Part shown: piece by piece, positions 1 to 6,592 of the stretch
How the letters are laid out: each line of letters starts with the position of its first letter
How positions within the stretch are numbered: the first letter of the stretch is position 1
NCBI GenBank assembly: GCA_934518555.1
Contig: CAKSXW010000068.1
Coordinates: 1-8,938 of the forward strand
Reading direction: 5' to 3'
DNA: 8,938 nucleotides
Source of the DNA: an uncultured Faecalibacterium sp.
GTDB lineage: Bacteria; Bacillota; Clostridia; Oscillospirales; Ruminococcaceae
Program-made: the position numbers and the translations under genes
Notes under the pieces: model-generated
The model's database searches: none
The model's input: the letters and a program-made list of their open reading frames with translations, nothing else
Told to the model about the DNA's origin: nothing

Positions 1-119
1 GCCTCCACCGTATAGCCGCCCACGCCGCCGATGCCAAACACTGCCACCCGGGCGTGGTGCAGCTTTTCCATAGCCTCTGCCCCCAGCAGCAGCTGGGTAC
101 GGGAATACTGATCCTGCAT
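1..119 (-). CDS. tcdA: tRNA threonylcarbamoyladenosine dehydratase TcdA (N-terminal fragment)
   Basis: Only the first 39 codons are in the window; the rest lies beyond the left edge. The start (MQDQYSRTQLLLGAEAMEKL) is followed by a beta strand and a Gly-rich loop, GIGGVGGY, at residues 29-36. This is the nucleotide-binding loop of the ThiF/E1-like superfamily. The 'YSRTQLLLG.EAMEKL' lead-in is characteristic of the TcdA/YgdL/CsdL group, which uses ATP to cyclise t6A at position 37 of ANN-decoding tRNAs to ct6A. The start is supported by an AAGGAG ribosome binding site that overlaps the TAA stop of mnmA, leaving 10 bp between the genes, so the two are probably cotranscribed and translationally coupled. 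Another ThiF-family adenylyltransferase remains possible because the rest of the protein is not visible, but the N-terminal signature and the tRNA-modification neighbours favour TcdA. Confidence 0.8.
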   Translation of the reverse strand, partial: MQDQYSRTQLLLGAEAMEKLHHARVAVFGIGGVGGYTVE

Positions 120-129
120 TTTGTTCTCC

Positions 130-1233
130 TTACTTTTCCACACGGGTGATGGTGCCGCCCCCCAGCACCACATCCCCCTGATACAACACCACTGCCTGGC
201 CCGGGGTGGGGGCACGCTGGGGCTGGTCGAACTCCAGCCGGAAGCCATTTTCCGCCGGGTACACTGTGGCGGTCTGCTCGGTCTGGTGGTACCGGGTACG
301 GGCGGTGACCTGCAAAGGCTCCGTCAGCTCCGGAATGGCGATCCAGTTCACATCCTCTGCATAGACGATGCGGTCAAACAGGGCACTCTCCGGCCCCACA
401 GTCACGGTGTTGGCCTGCATATCCTTGCCGCAGACATACACCGGGGCCCCCATGGCAAGACCCAGGCCCTTGCGCTGGCCCAGGGTATAGCGCACTGCCC
501 CCTGATGGGTGCCCACCACCTTGCCGCTCTCGTCCAAGAAATCTCCTGCCGGGTAGGTCTTGCCCGTAAAGTCTTCCATGAACCGGGCGTAGTCCCCGTC
601 CGGCACAAAGCAGATATCCTGGCTGTCCTGCTTATGGGCATTGATGAACCCATGCTCCTCGGCGATGCGGCGCACCTGGGCCTTGTGGAGGCCTCCCAGA
701 GGCAGCCGCACCCGGGCCAGCTGCTGCTGGGTCAGGTTGTACAGCACATAGCTCTGGTCCTTGCCCTCCTCCAGGCCCTTTTTCAGCAGCCAGCGGCCGG
801 TATCCGGGTCCTGTTCCACCCGGGCGTAATGGCCCGTGACCACATATTGGATCTCATGCTCCTGGGCCCAGTTCAACAGATGGTTGAACTTCATATATTT
901 ATTACAATCAATACAAGGATTGGGGGTGCCGCCAGCCTCGTAGACCTGGATAAACTTCTGGATGATCTTTTCCCGGAAGTCTACCGTAAAATCCAGCACC
1001 TCATAGGGCATCCCCAGGGCAAAGGCCACCTCTGCGGCGTCCTCGATATCCTTTTCAGAGCAGCAGGTCTGGGTGCCAGACTGGCCCAGGGCCTCCTTAC
1101 GGGTAAGCCGCATGGTGACGCCGGTGCAGTCAAACCCGGCCTGCTGCATCAGATAAGCCGCCACCGAGCTGTCCACGCCGCCGCTCATTGCGATGAGGGC
1201 ACGCTGCCGGGGGGCAGAGTTCTGTGTGATCAT
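130..1233 (-). CDS. mnmA: tRNA-specific 2-thiouridylase MnmA
   Basis: This 367-residue cytoplasmic enzyme is of normal family length. It adenylates U34 of Lys, Glu and Gln tRNAs and replaces O2 with sulfur delivered as a persulfide. The PP-loop SGGVDSS lies at residues 17-23. The catalytic cysteines are visible as NPC107-IDC in the segment TPNPCIDCNKYMKF and as Cys208 in SQDICF, matching the Cys102/Cys199 pair of the E. coli enzyme. GHYAR (134-138) and KDQSYVLY (158-165) are further family motifs, and the C-terminal beta-barrel ends in a normal position. The start at 1233 has an AAAGGAG ribosome binding site about 5 nt upstream. A cysteine desulfurase, the usual sulfur donor partner in Gram-positives, is not in the window. 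mnmA follows cca after 68 bp and has its own candidate promoter. It precedes tcdA by 10 bp, so two anticodon-loop modification genes sit together. Confidence 0.97.
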   Translation of the reverse strand: MITQNSAPRQRALIAMSGGVDSSVAAYLMQQAGFDCTGVTMRLTRKEALGQSGTQTCCSEKDIEDAAEVAFALGMPYEVLDFTVDFREKIIQKFIQVYEAGGTPNPCIDCNKYMKFNHLLNWAQEHEIQYVVTGHYARVEQDPDTGRWLLKKGLEEGKDQSYVLYNLTQQQLARVRLPLGGLHKAQVRRIAEEHGFINAHKQDSQDICFVPDGDYARFMEDFTGKTYPAGDFLDESGKVVGTHQGAVRYTLGQRKGLGLAMGAPVYVCGKDMQANTVTVGPESALFDRIVYAEDVNWIAIPELTEPLQVTARTRYHQTEQTATVYPAENGFRLEFDQPQRAPTPGQAVVLYQGDVVLGGGTITRVEK

Positions 1234-1269
1234 AGGATCTCCTTTGGTGTATTCAACACACTAAAATAG

Positions 1270-1305
1270 TAGAATAATAGTAACGCAGTCCGGCCCGGTT
1301 GTCAA
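1270..1305 (-). promoter_or_regulatory. Candidate sigma-A promoter for mnmA, overlapping the cca stop codon
   Basis: On the minus strand a perfect TTGACA -35 box (1305-1300) is followed by a 17-nt spacer and TACTAT (1282-1277, 4 of 6 to TATAAT). The TGA inside the -35 box is the stop codon of cca. Transcription would begin near 1270, giving a leader of roughly 37 nt. An alternative -10, TATTAT, is offset by 3 nt (1279-1274) with a longer, less favourable spacer of 20. A short dyad, GTGT-N5-ACAC, lies at 1247-1259 in the leader. The region is the only AT-rich patch between cca and mnmA. This suggests mnmA-tcdA can be transcribed separately from rnz-cca. Confidence 0.6.
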
Positions 1306-2546
1306 GCCTGCCGCTGCTGCCGGGCTGCCTCCAGCAGACATTGCCGCTGGTTGGGCAGCTGGCCCCGGACCACAGCCTCCAGCAGGGTCTCCAGGGTCCG
1401 GCGCAGCTCCGGCCCTGCCGGGATGCCCACAGCCATCAGGTCCCGGCCGTTTACCTCTAATTGGGCAATACGGCAGCAGACCCCCTGCTGCTCCATCTGC
1501 TCTGCCTGCTGCCGCCATTGGCTGTACCTGGCAGCCTGGGCCGGGTATTGGGCCGCCCCCAGGGCCAAAAGCCGCTGCACGGTGGTCAGGCCCCAGCGGC
1601 CCAGCAGCCTCCGCAGGTACACCTGCTCCGGCTCCGGCAAAGCCCGGCCCCGGAGGATGTCTCCGGTCTCCCCGGCCATCTCCCGTACCAGCACCGCCGT
1701 TTCTTCCACCCAGGCGTTGGAGCACCGCAGGCCCTTGAGGGTCCGGCGGACCTGCTCCTCCCCCAGGCTGCCCAGCAGGGCCGCCCACCGCACCGGCAGC
1801 TCCCGGGCCCCGGCAGGGCAGGCGTCCAGCACCGGCTTTGCAGCCTCCAGGGCCTCTGCCGACAGCTGAGGCAGGATAACAGCTAGTATTTTTTGGTTCA
1901 GATATGCCCCAGGGGCAGGGCTTGCCAGCAGTTTTGCCAGCTCCTCCTGGATCCGCTCCACCGACACATGGTCCAGCCGCTGGCACAGCTCCTCTGCCGC
2001 TTTGCCGGTGTCCGGGTGGATGGCAAAGCCGAACCGGGCGGCAAAACGGTACAGCCGCAGGATCCGCAAAGCGTCCTCCTGAAAGCGTGTGCCCGGGTCC
2101 CCCACTGCACGCAGCAAGCCTTGTTCCAGGTCCTGCTGGCCTCCAAAGGGGTCCACCAAGCCCTCTGCCGGGTGGTAGGCCATGGCGTTGATGGTAAAAT
2201 CCCGCCGGGCCAGGTCTGCCTGGACCTGGGGTACAAACTGCACCTGGTCCGGGTGACGGCCGTCAGAGTAGGTCCCCTCGGTGCGGAAGGTAGTGGTCTC
2301 GTACAGCTGGCCGCCGTACTTTATGGTAACGGTGCCGTGCTGCAGCCCGGTGGGGATGCACTGCTGCTCCCCAAATAAGGCTATGACCTGCTCCGGCCGG
2401 GCACTGGTGCACAGGTCCCAGTCGTGGACCTGCTGCCCCAGCAGGCTGTCCCGTACACAGCCCCCTACCACATAGGCGGCATAGCCTGCCTGGTGCAGGG
2501 TCTCCAGCAAGGCCGCCGCCCCGGGGTCTAAGAGAATGGGATGCAT
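1302..2546 (-). CDS. cca: CCA-adding enzyme (tRNA nucleotidyltransferase)
   Basis: This is a class II nucleotidyltransferase of 414 residues that adds C, C and A to tRNA 3' ends without a template. The N-terminal catalytic domain has GGCVRD (28-33) and the metal-binding pair Asp42/Asp44 in DWDLCT, then the ribose-contacting segment RRDFTINAMAY (114-124). The base-recognition motif EDALR (157-161) lies in RFQEDALRILRLYRFAARFGF, and VSVERIQEEL (195-204) follows. The C-terminal part (RWAALLGSLGEEQVRRTLKGLRCSN) resembles the tail domain of bacterial CCA enzymes. The reading frame stays open upstream to 2678, but those extra 44 codons overlap rnz. The start at 2546 has an AGGAGG site 7 nt away and lies 2 bp after the rnz stop. 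Poly(A) polymerase is the main alternative within this superfamily; the complete EDxxR motif and the RNase Z neighbour favour CCA addition. Confidence 0.94.
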   Translation of the reverse strand: MHPILLDPGAAALLETLHQAGYAAYVVGGCVRDSLLGQQVHDWDLCTSARPEQVIALFGEQQCIPTGLQHGTVTIKYGGQLYETTTFRTEGTYSDGRHPDQVQFVPQVQADLARRDFTINAMAYHPAEGLVDPFGGQQDLEQGLLRAVGDPGTRFQEDALRILRLYRFAARFGFAIHPDTGKAAEELCQRLDHVSVERIQEELAKLLASPAPGAYLNQKILAVILPQLSAEALEAAKPVLDACPAGARELPVRWAALLGSLGEEQVRRTLKGLRCSNAWVEETAVLVREMAGETGDILRGRALPEPEQVYLRRLLGRWGLTTVQRLLALGAAQYPAQAARYSQWRQQAEQMEQQGVCCRIAQLEVNGRDLMAVGIPAGPELRRTLETLLEAVVRGQLPNQRQCLLEAARQQRQA

Positions 2547-2548
2547 GG

Positions 2549-3478
2549 TCAGTCCTCCTCGTAGCGCAGGGTCAGCTGCTTGCCGTCGGTGCCGCATTCT
2601 GCCGCCGGGAAGTACCGCTGGGCCTGGGGCAGCTGGGTTTCTGGTTCTGTGATCATGGGCGAGTAGTGGGTGAGCCAAAGCCGCCGGGCCTGGGCCCGGG
2701 CCGCCAGGGCGGCACTTTGCCCAAAGGTGCTATGGCCCCACTGCCGGGCCTGGTCCTCCTGCTCCGGCAAGGCGTAGGTGGCGTCGCAAACCAGCAGGTC
2801 GGTCTGCCAGGCCGCCGCCTCCAAAGCCGGGCAGGGGGCCGTATCCCCGGAAAACACCAGGCTCAGCCCCCGGCGAGGGGGCCCCAGTACCTGGGCAGGG
2901 TCCACCCTGCTGCCCCGGACCTCCACGCTTTGGCCCTGCTGCAACAGCTTCCACTGGGGCACCGGCACCTCCAGGGCCCGAGCCCGGGCAGGGTCAAACT
3001 TCCCGGCCCGGGGCAGTTCCAGCCGATATCCTACGCTGGGCACCCGGTGGCAGGTGGCAAAGGGCACCAGCCGGGCTCCGGCAGGCCACCCCTCCGAAAG
3101 GGTGTCCAGAAGCAGGGTGCAGTCCCCGGCCTCCCACAGCCGTACCGGGTAGGGCAAAGGCCCCGTAAGGGCCCGGACGGCACTCCAGACCTCCGGCAGG
3201 CCCCGGGGCCCCACCAGCAGCAGCGGACGCAGCCGCCCCTGGGCACCCAGGGTCTGCAGCAGCCCCGGCAGGCCAAAGATATGGTCCCCGTGGTAGTGGG
3301 TCAGGCAGACCGCATCTGCCCGGCCCAGGTTGACCCCGGCCCGACGGGCTGCCGCCTGGGTTCCCTCGCCGCAGTCCAGCAAAATGCCGTGGCCGCCGCA
3401 GGCCGCAAAGGCGGCACTGAGGGCACGGTCCGGCAGGGGCATGGTGGCGGCAGTGCCCAGTAAGGTGATGGTCAGCAT
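2549..3478 (-). CDS. rnz: Ribonuclease Z (tRNA 3'-end endonuclease)
   Basis: This 309-residue metallo-beta-lactamase-fold nuclease cuts tRNA precursors just after the discriminator base, making the substrate for CCA addition. Zinc ligands and the catalytic Asp are visible as H61-Y-H63-G-D65-H66 (LTHYHGDHIFGLPGLL), H143 (CHRVPSVGY), D212 (FSGDT), H249 (GHST) and H271 (LTHYSP). Their spacing closely matches the Bacillus subtilis enzyme, which is 307 residues long. LDCGEGTQ at 34-41 and the Gly/Pro-rich stretch after residue 85, near where the tRNA-binding flexible arm sits in the family, also fit. The start at 3478 has AAAGGAG 5 nt upstream. It is the first gene of the cluster, has its own promoter, and is coupled to cca by a 2-bp gap. 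Other MBL-fold phosphodiesterases are possible, but the HxxxxxGY and LTHYSP motifs favour RNase Z. Confidence 0.94.
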   Translation of the reverse strand: MLTITLLGTAATMPLPDRALSAAFAACGGHGILLDCGEGTQAAARRAGVNLGRADAVCLTHYHGDHIFGLPGLLQTLGAQGRLRPLLLVGPRGLPEVWSAVRALTGPLPYPVRLWEAGDCTLLLDTLSEGWPAGARLVPFATCHRVPSVGYRLELPRAGKFDPARARALEVPVPQWKLLQQGQSVEVRGSRVDPAQVLGPPRRGLSLVFSGDTAPCPALEAAAWQTDLLVCDATYALPEQEDQARQWGHSTFGQSAALAARAQARRLWLTHYSPMITEPETQLPQAQRYFPAAECGTDGKQLTLRYEED

Positions 3479-3488
3479 AAAAACTCCT

Positions 3489-3523
3489 TTGGCTCAGATG
3501 GTTCTCTTGTTATGATACCACAG
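3489..3523 (+). promoter_or_regulatory. Candidate divergent promoter sharing the rnz -10
   Basis: On the plus strand TTGGCT (3489-3494, 4 of 6) lies 16 nt from TATGAT (3511-3516, 5 of 6). This -10 overlaps the minus-strand TATCAT by five bases, because TATGATA reads as TATCATA on the other strand. It would drive the small membrane ORF at 3592 after a leader of about 69 nt. Support is from sequence only. Confidence 0.4.
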
Positions 3524-3540
3524 CTGCCCCGGCTGCACAA
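3505..3540 (-). promoter_or_regulatory. Extended -10 promoter for the rnz-cca operon
   Basis: On the minus strand TTGTGC (3540-3535) is separated by exactly 17 nt from TATCAT (3517-3512, 5 of 6 to consensus). The hexamer is preceded by TGG, giving an extended TGn -10. Predicted initiation near 3505 leaves a leader of about 27 nt before rnz. The -35 match is weak (3 of 6), which is typical when an extended -10 is present. Confidence 0.6.
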
Positions 3541-3591
3541 TCGCCGGAGCTGCGGCATAGGATGGGCAAATGCAAAAAGGAGGGGCAAAGG

Positions 3592-3777
3592 ATGCGGCAC
3601 ACCCATGGGACCCCCTGGACCCCAAAGCCCCGGGGCCGACACTGGCTGCGGTGGCTGGTGCTGGCAGCCCTGGTGCTGTGGCTGCTTTTGATGCTGTACG
3701 GCTGCGCCATGCAGCAGCTGGTGTACTCGTCCCGGGGGACTTTGATCTTTCTGCCTGCCGGGCCCCTGAGCCGCTGA
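3592..3777 (+). CDS. Small single-pass membrane protein, function unknown
   Basis: A 61-residue ORF not recognised as a known family. It has a basic N-terminus rich in His, Arg and Trp (residues 1-21, PKPRGRHWLRW), one strongly hydrophobic segment (about 21-37, LVLAALVLWLLLM) and a short tail MQQLVYSSRGTLIFLPAGPLSR. An ATG 30 nt further upstream (3562) is in frame but has no ribosome binding site. The ATG at 3592 has AAGGAGGGG ending 6 nt before it, an unusually good site, so I chose it. The sequence LYGC at 35-38 is close to a lipobox but has Tyr at the -2 position, so lipoprotein processing is doubtful. It is the only plus-strand gene among minus-strand neighbours and ends just before a terminator hairpin. 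An untranslated or spurious ORF cannot be ruled out at this size. Confidence 0.5.
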   Translation: MRHTHGTPWTPKPRGRHWLRWLVLAALVLWLLLMLYGCAMQQLVYSSRGTLIFLPAGPLSR

Positions 3778-3783
3778 GGAGGC

Positions 3784-3823
3784 AAAAACGCCGCCGTACC
3801 CAAGGCCCGGGCACGGCGGCGTT
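3784..3823 (-). terminator. Intrinsic terminator of the rlmB / ATPase-like operon
   Basis: A perfect 11-bp inverted repeat, AACGCCGCCGT (3787-3797) with ACGGCGGCGTT (3813-3823), encloses a 15-nt loop that itself contains GCCCGGGC. Read on the minus strand the stem runs directly into five T residues (3788-3784), 21 bp after the stop of the ATPase-like gene. On the plus strand the tail is GTTCCTT, so it would be at best a weak terminator for the small ORF ending at 3777. Confidence 0.85.
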
Positions 3824-3843
3824 CCTTATCCAAACAAAGGGGC

Positions 3844-6546
3844 TCAGTTGTGCTGCTTCAGGGCACAAACGGCGATGCTCAAGGCACTCCAGGCGGCCTG
3901 GTACATCAGTACATAGGTCACCGGCAGCTGCCAGATGCTCCGGGCACTGGTCAGCAGCACGGCAATGGCCACCGAGAACAGCACCGACACCATCTGCACC
4001 GTGGTGGCTGCAGTCTCGGCGTTCTGGGCCTGGTCCGCAGCATGGAGACCAGCGGTAAGGCTGGCAAAGCCCTTTTGGTGGTACAGGCAGCAGGGTGCCT
4101 CCTGGGCCGGGGCTGCCTGGATGGCGTCGCACTGGGCCTGGTCCAGCAGCACCACCATGCCCTCCGGCAGGCGGTAAGCCTCGGTGATATGCTTGGCCGT
4201 CAGGCTGGGGTCCTGGCAGGTCACCAGCAGCCGGATGTTCTCACGCTGCAGAGCTGCCAGGCTCCGGGCCACGTTGCGGCCCCCCACATACCGGAGCACG
4301 AACATGGCGTGGACATTGCCGGACACTGCCAGATACAGGATCTGCAGCTCACCGTTTTTGGAGTGCTGGTCCTCGTACTGCTGCTCCGGCAGGGCCACCC
4401 CCTCCTGCTCCATGAACTGACGGCTGCCGATCAGCACCCGGTTGTTGTCGCACCAGGCCGTAAAGCCCAGGCCCTGGTGGACCTCCAAGTCCTTTACCGG
4501 GAACAGGATGTCGGTGCGGTCCTCAATGATCTGCCGGAACAGCCCTCGCAGGGTGTCGCAGCTCTGGTTCAGCACACTGGCAGCGTACAGGATGGCCCGG
4601 TCGATGCGGCCGCCCTTGAAGATGCGGATATCCTCCAGGGTCACGCTGTCGGCGGTAAAGAGATCGTCTGCATCCACCTGGATGGTGTCGATGCCGCCCA
4701 GCTCCTCAATAGCCGCCCAGCCGGGCACCACGGCACCGCCTGCGGCAGCGGTGCGCTGGAGCCGCAGGGAGGCCAGGCCTGCCAGCAAGGTGGAGGAAAG
4801 GGGGGCTCCCATGCACAGCACAGCCGTAAGGGCGGTGGCGGCCAGCTTTACATCCCGGCCCACCACCAGGCACAGCAGGGCGCTGATGCCAGCAGCACCC
4901 AGCAGGATAAAGCTATTTTTCCGGGCCCGGCGTTCTCCGGCCCGCTCCCCCAGGCTCTGGTCCACAAAGCTATCCTCCGCTTTCTGGGGGCGGCTCAGCA
5001 GCACCCAGGGGTCCTTCCGGTCCAGGTCCCGGGCCAGGGCCCGGATCAGATCCTTATCCCGGACCCGGGCGGCTCCCTGGAGCTCCGGGAGCTCCGTCAG
5101 CAGGTCATAGCCCCCTTGCACCGCAGCCAGCATCACACGGCTGCCCAGCAGAGCCAGGAACAGCCCCAGGGCGGCAATGCCCGTGAGGATGGACAGGCTC
5201 TCTGTAGCCCGGAAGGCGTTGGCCGTAAGCAGGGCAGTAACAGCCTGCAGCAGAGCCGCCACAGCCGCCAGAGCCGGCAGGGTGTCTGCCGAGGCCCGGT
5301 CTCGCAGGCCGCTGAGGCCATCTCGCAGCACAGGATAGGCCACCGCCAGGCTGGCAGCGTACAGCAGCAGGTTGGCGGCGTAGAAGGCCGCCGGGGCAGC
5401 GTCCGGGTCCAGGGCTGCCAGCGGCGGCAGCAAACCGTCCCCCACCAAGCCCAGGTGCAGCAGCACCAACGCCAGGATCCCCGACAGCACACAGCGCAGG
5501 GTCAGCTCTGCCCCCATGCGCCGCAGTTTGTCCCCTACCGTCTCCGGCTGTTCCGGTTCCTCCGGGGCTCCCTCCGGCGGCAGGGCATCCTCTGCCTCGG
5601 CCTTCAGCTCCGGCACCTCCTGGGTGGGGGCTTCCTCCGAAGCCTTTTCCGGAGCCTCCTCCTGGTCCGTAGGCAGCAGGGGCAGGCTCATAGTATCAAC
5701 TTTTTTGGCGGCAGGGGTCTCCGGGGCAGCCGGAGCCTCCGGCTTTGCCTCGTCCTCTCCCTGGCCGAACATCTGGAACACCGACTTTTTTCCTGCCGGG
5801 GTCTTGTCGGCAGCAAACACCATGGTGGGCCGGGAGGGCTCCGGGGCCTTTTCCGGGGTGGGTTCCGGGGTCTCCGGATCCTCCAGGGGCACATCCACCG
5901 TGTGGAGAGGCTCCAGCTTCTCCTCCTCCGGCACCGGCTTCGCCGGGGCTGCCGGACGCTGGATGCCGTTGAGCATCTCCTTCAGCTGCTGCATCTCCTG
6001 CTGCTCCTGCTTTTCCTGGGGCAGCAGCACCTGGGGCGCATTTTTATCGATCTTCAGTTTCGGGGCAGGTTTCGGCTCCGGCTGGGCCGGGGTCTTGGGC
6101 TCCGGGACAGGCTCCTGCTTGGGCGCAGACTCCGGCTGAGGCACCGGAGCCGGATCATGTTCCGGCTGAGGCGCCGGGACAGGCTGGGGCTCCGGGCTCG
6201 GCACCACCGGAGCATCTTCCTTCGGCTGGGGGAAGTCCGACCCGGGGTCTGCGGTACGCAGGGTCAGCTCCAGGTCCGGCTCCTGGCCGGGCTTGGCATC
6301 TGCTCCCAGCAGGATCTCGCCGGTAGGCAGTTCCAGGTCCTGTTGGGCCTGGGGTTCTTCCTTGGGTTTTCCGTGGCCAAACAGCCGCCCCAGCATCCCC
6401 TTGGGCTTTTCAGCCTCCTCGTCCCGGCGTGCCATCTCGGCAGGTACATCCACCACCGAGGTGCTGAAAAAGTTGCGGAATCGTTCCTCTTTGTCTGCGC
6501 CGTCCGGATGCACGGCGCCCTTACGTTCATCTTTTTCCTTAGGCAT
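3844..6546 (-). CDS. Degenerate P-type ATPase-like membrane protein with long Pro/Glu-rich N-terminal tail
   Basis: This 900-residue protein has two parts. Residues 1 to about 340 are low-complexity, rich in Pro, Glu, Ala and Lys, and presumably a disordered cytoplasmic tail. Residues 341-900 follow a P1B (heavy-metal) ATPase layout: four hydrophobic segments (about 346-368, 386-406, 421-443, 450-475), a cytosolic stretch, two more (546-563, 567-592), a large cytosolic region (600-845) and a final pair (848-866, 874-895). The cytosolic region aligns by eye with P and N domains: DTIQVDADDLFT (620-631) sits where DTIVFDKTGTLT belongs, keeping only Asp625. GLGF (692-695) through VLIGSRQFMEQEGV (704-717) matches the N domain. 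VTCQDPSLTAKHI (775-787) replaces the TGD motif. No TGES, CPC or GDGxNDxP is visible, so ion pumping is unlikely; a sensory or scaffold role is speculation. The start at 6546 has AGGAGG 7 nt upstream. It lies 46 bp after rlmB with no terminator between. Confidence 0.85.
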   Translation of the reverse strand: MPKEKDERKGAVHPDGADKEERFRNFFSTSVVDVPAEMARRDEEAEKPKGMLGRLFGHGKPKEEPQAQQDLELPTGEILLGADAKPGQEPDLELTLRTADPGSDFPQPKEDAPVVPSPEPQPVPAPQPEHDPAPVPQPESAPKQEPVPEPKTPAQPEPKPAPKLKIDKNAPQVLLPQEKQEQQEMQQLKEMLNGIQRPAAPAKPVPEEEKLEPLHTVDVPLEDPETPEPTPEKAPEPSRPTMVFAADKTPAGKKSVFQMFGQGEDEAKPEAPAAPETPAAKKVDTMSLPLLPTDQEEAPEKASEEAPTQEVPELKAEAEDALPPEGAPEEPEQPETVGDKLRRMGAELTLRCVLSGILALVLLHLGLVGDGLLPPLAALDPDAAPAAFYAANLLLYAASLAVAYPVLRDGLSGLRDRASADTLPALAAVAALLQAVTALLTANAFRATESLSILTGIAALGLFLALLGSRVMLAAVQGGYDLLTELPELQGAARVRDKDLIRALARDLDRKDPWVLLSRPQKAEDSFVDQSLGERAGERRARKNSFILLGAAGISALLCLVVGRDVKLAATALTAVLCMGAPLSSTLLAGLASLRLQRTAAAGGAVVPGWAAIEELGGIDTIQVDADDLFTADSVTLEDIRIFKGGRIDRAILYAASVLNQSCDTLRGLFRQIIEDRTDILFPVKDLEVHQGLGFTAWCDNNRVLIGSRQFMEQEGVALPEQQYEDQHSKNGELQILYLAVSGNVHAMFVLRYVGGRNVARSLAALQRENIRLLVTCQDPSLTAKHITEAYRLPEGMVVLLDQAQCDAIQAAPAQEAPCCLYHQKGFASLTAGLHAADQAQNAETAATTVQMVSVLFSVAIAVLLTSARSIWQLPVTYVLMYQAAWSALSIAVCALKQHN

Positions 6547-6592
6547 CCTTGTCCCTCCTACTTATTTCAAATGGAGTTACGGATCGCTCCGG

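Noticed and set aside
121..1269. A 382-codon plus-strand open frame antisense to mnmA
   Set aside because: mnmA is complete with all catalytic motifs in the opposite frame. The antisense product matches no family and starts inside the neighbouring gene junction.
2547..2678. A 44-codon N-terminal extension of cca
   Set aside because: It overlaps the 3' end of rnz, has no ribosome binding site at its ATG and lacks family similarity, whereas the ATG at 2546 has AGGAGG at good spacing.
3592..3777. The small membrane ORF as a lipoprotein
   Set aside because: The candidate lipobox LYGC has Tyr at the -2 position, where small residues are normal, and only 24 residues would remain after cleavage.
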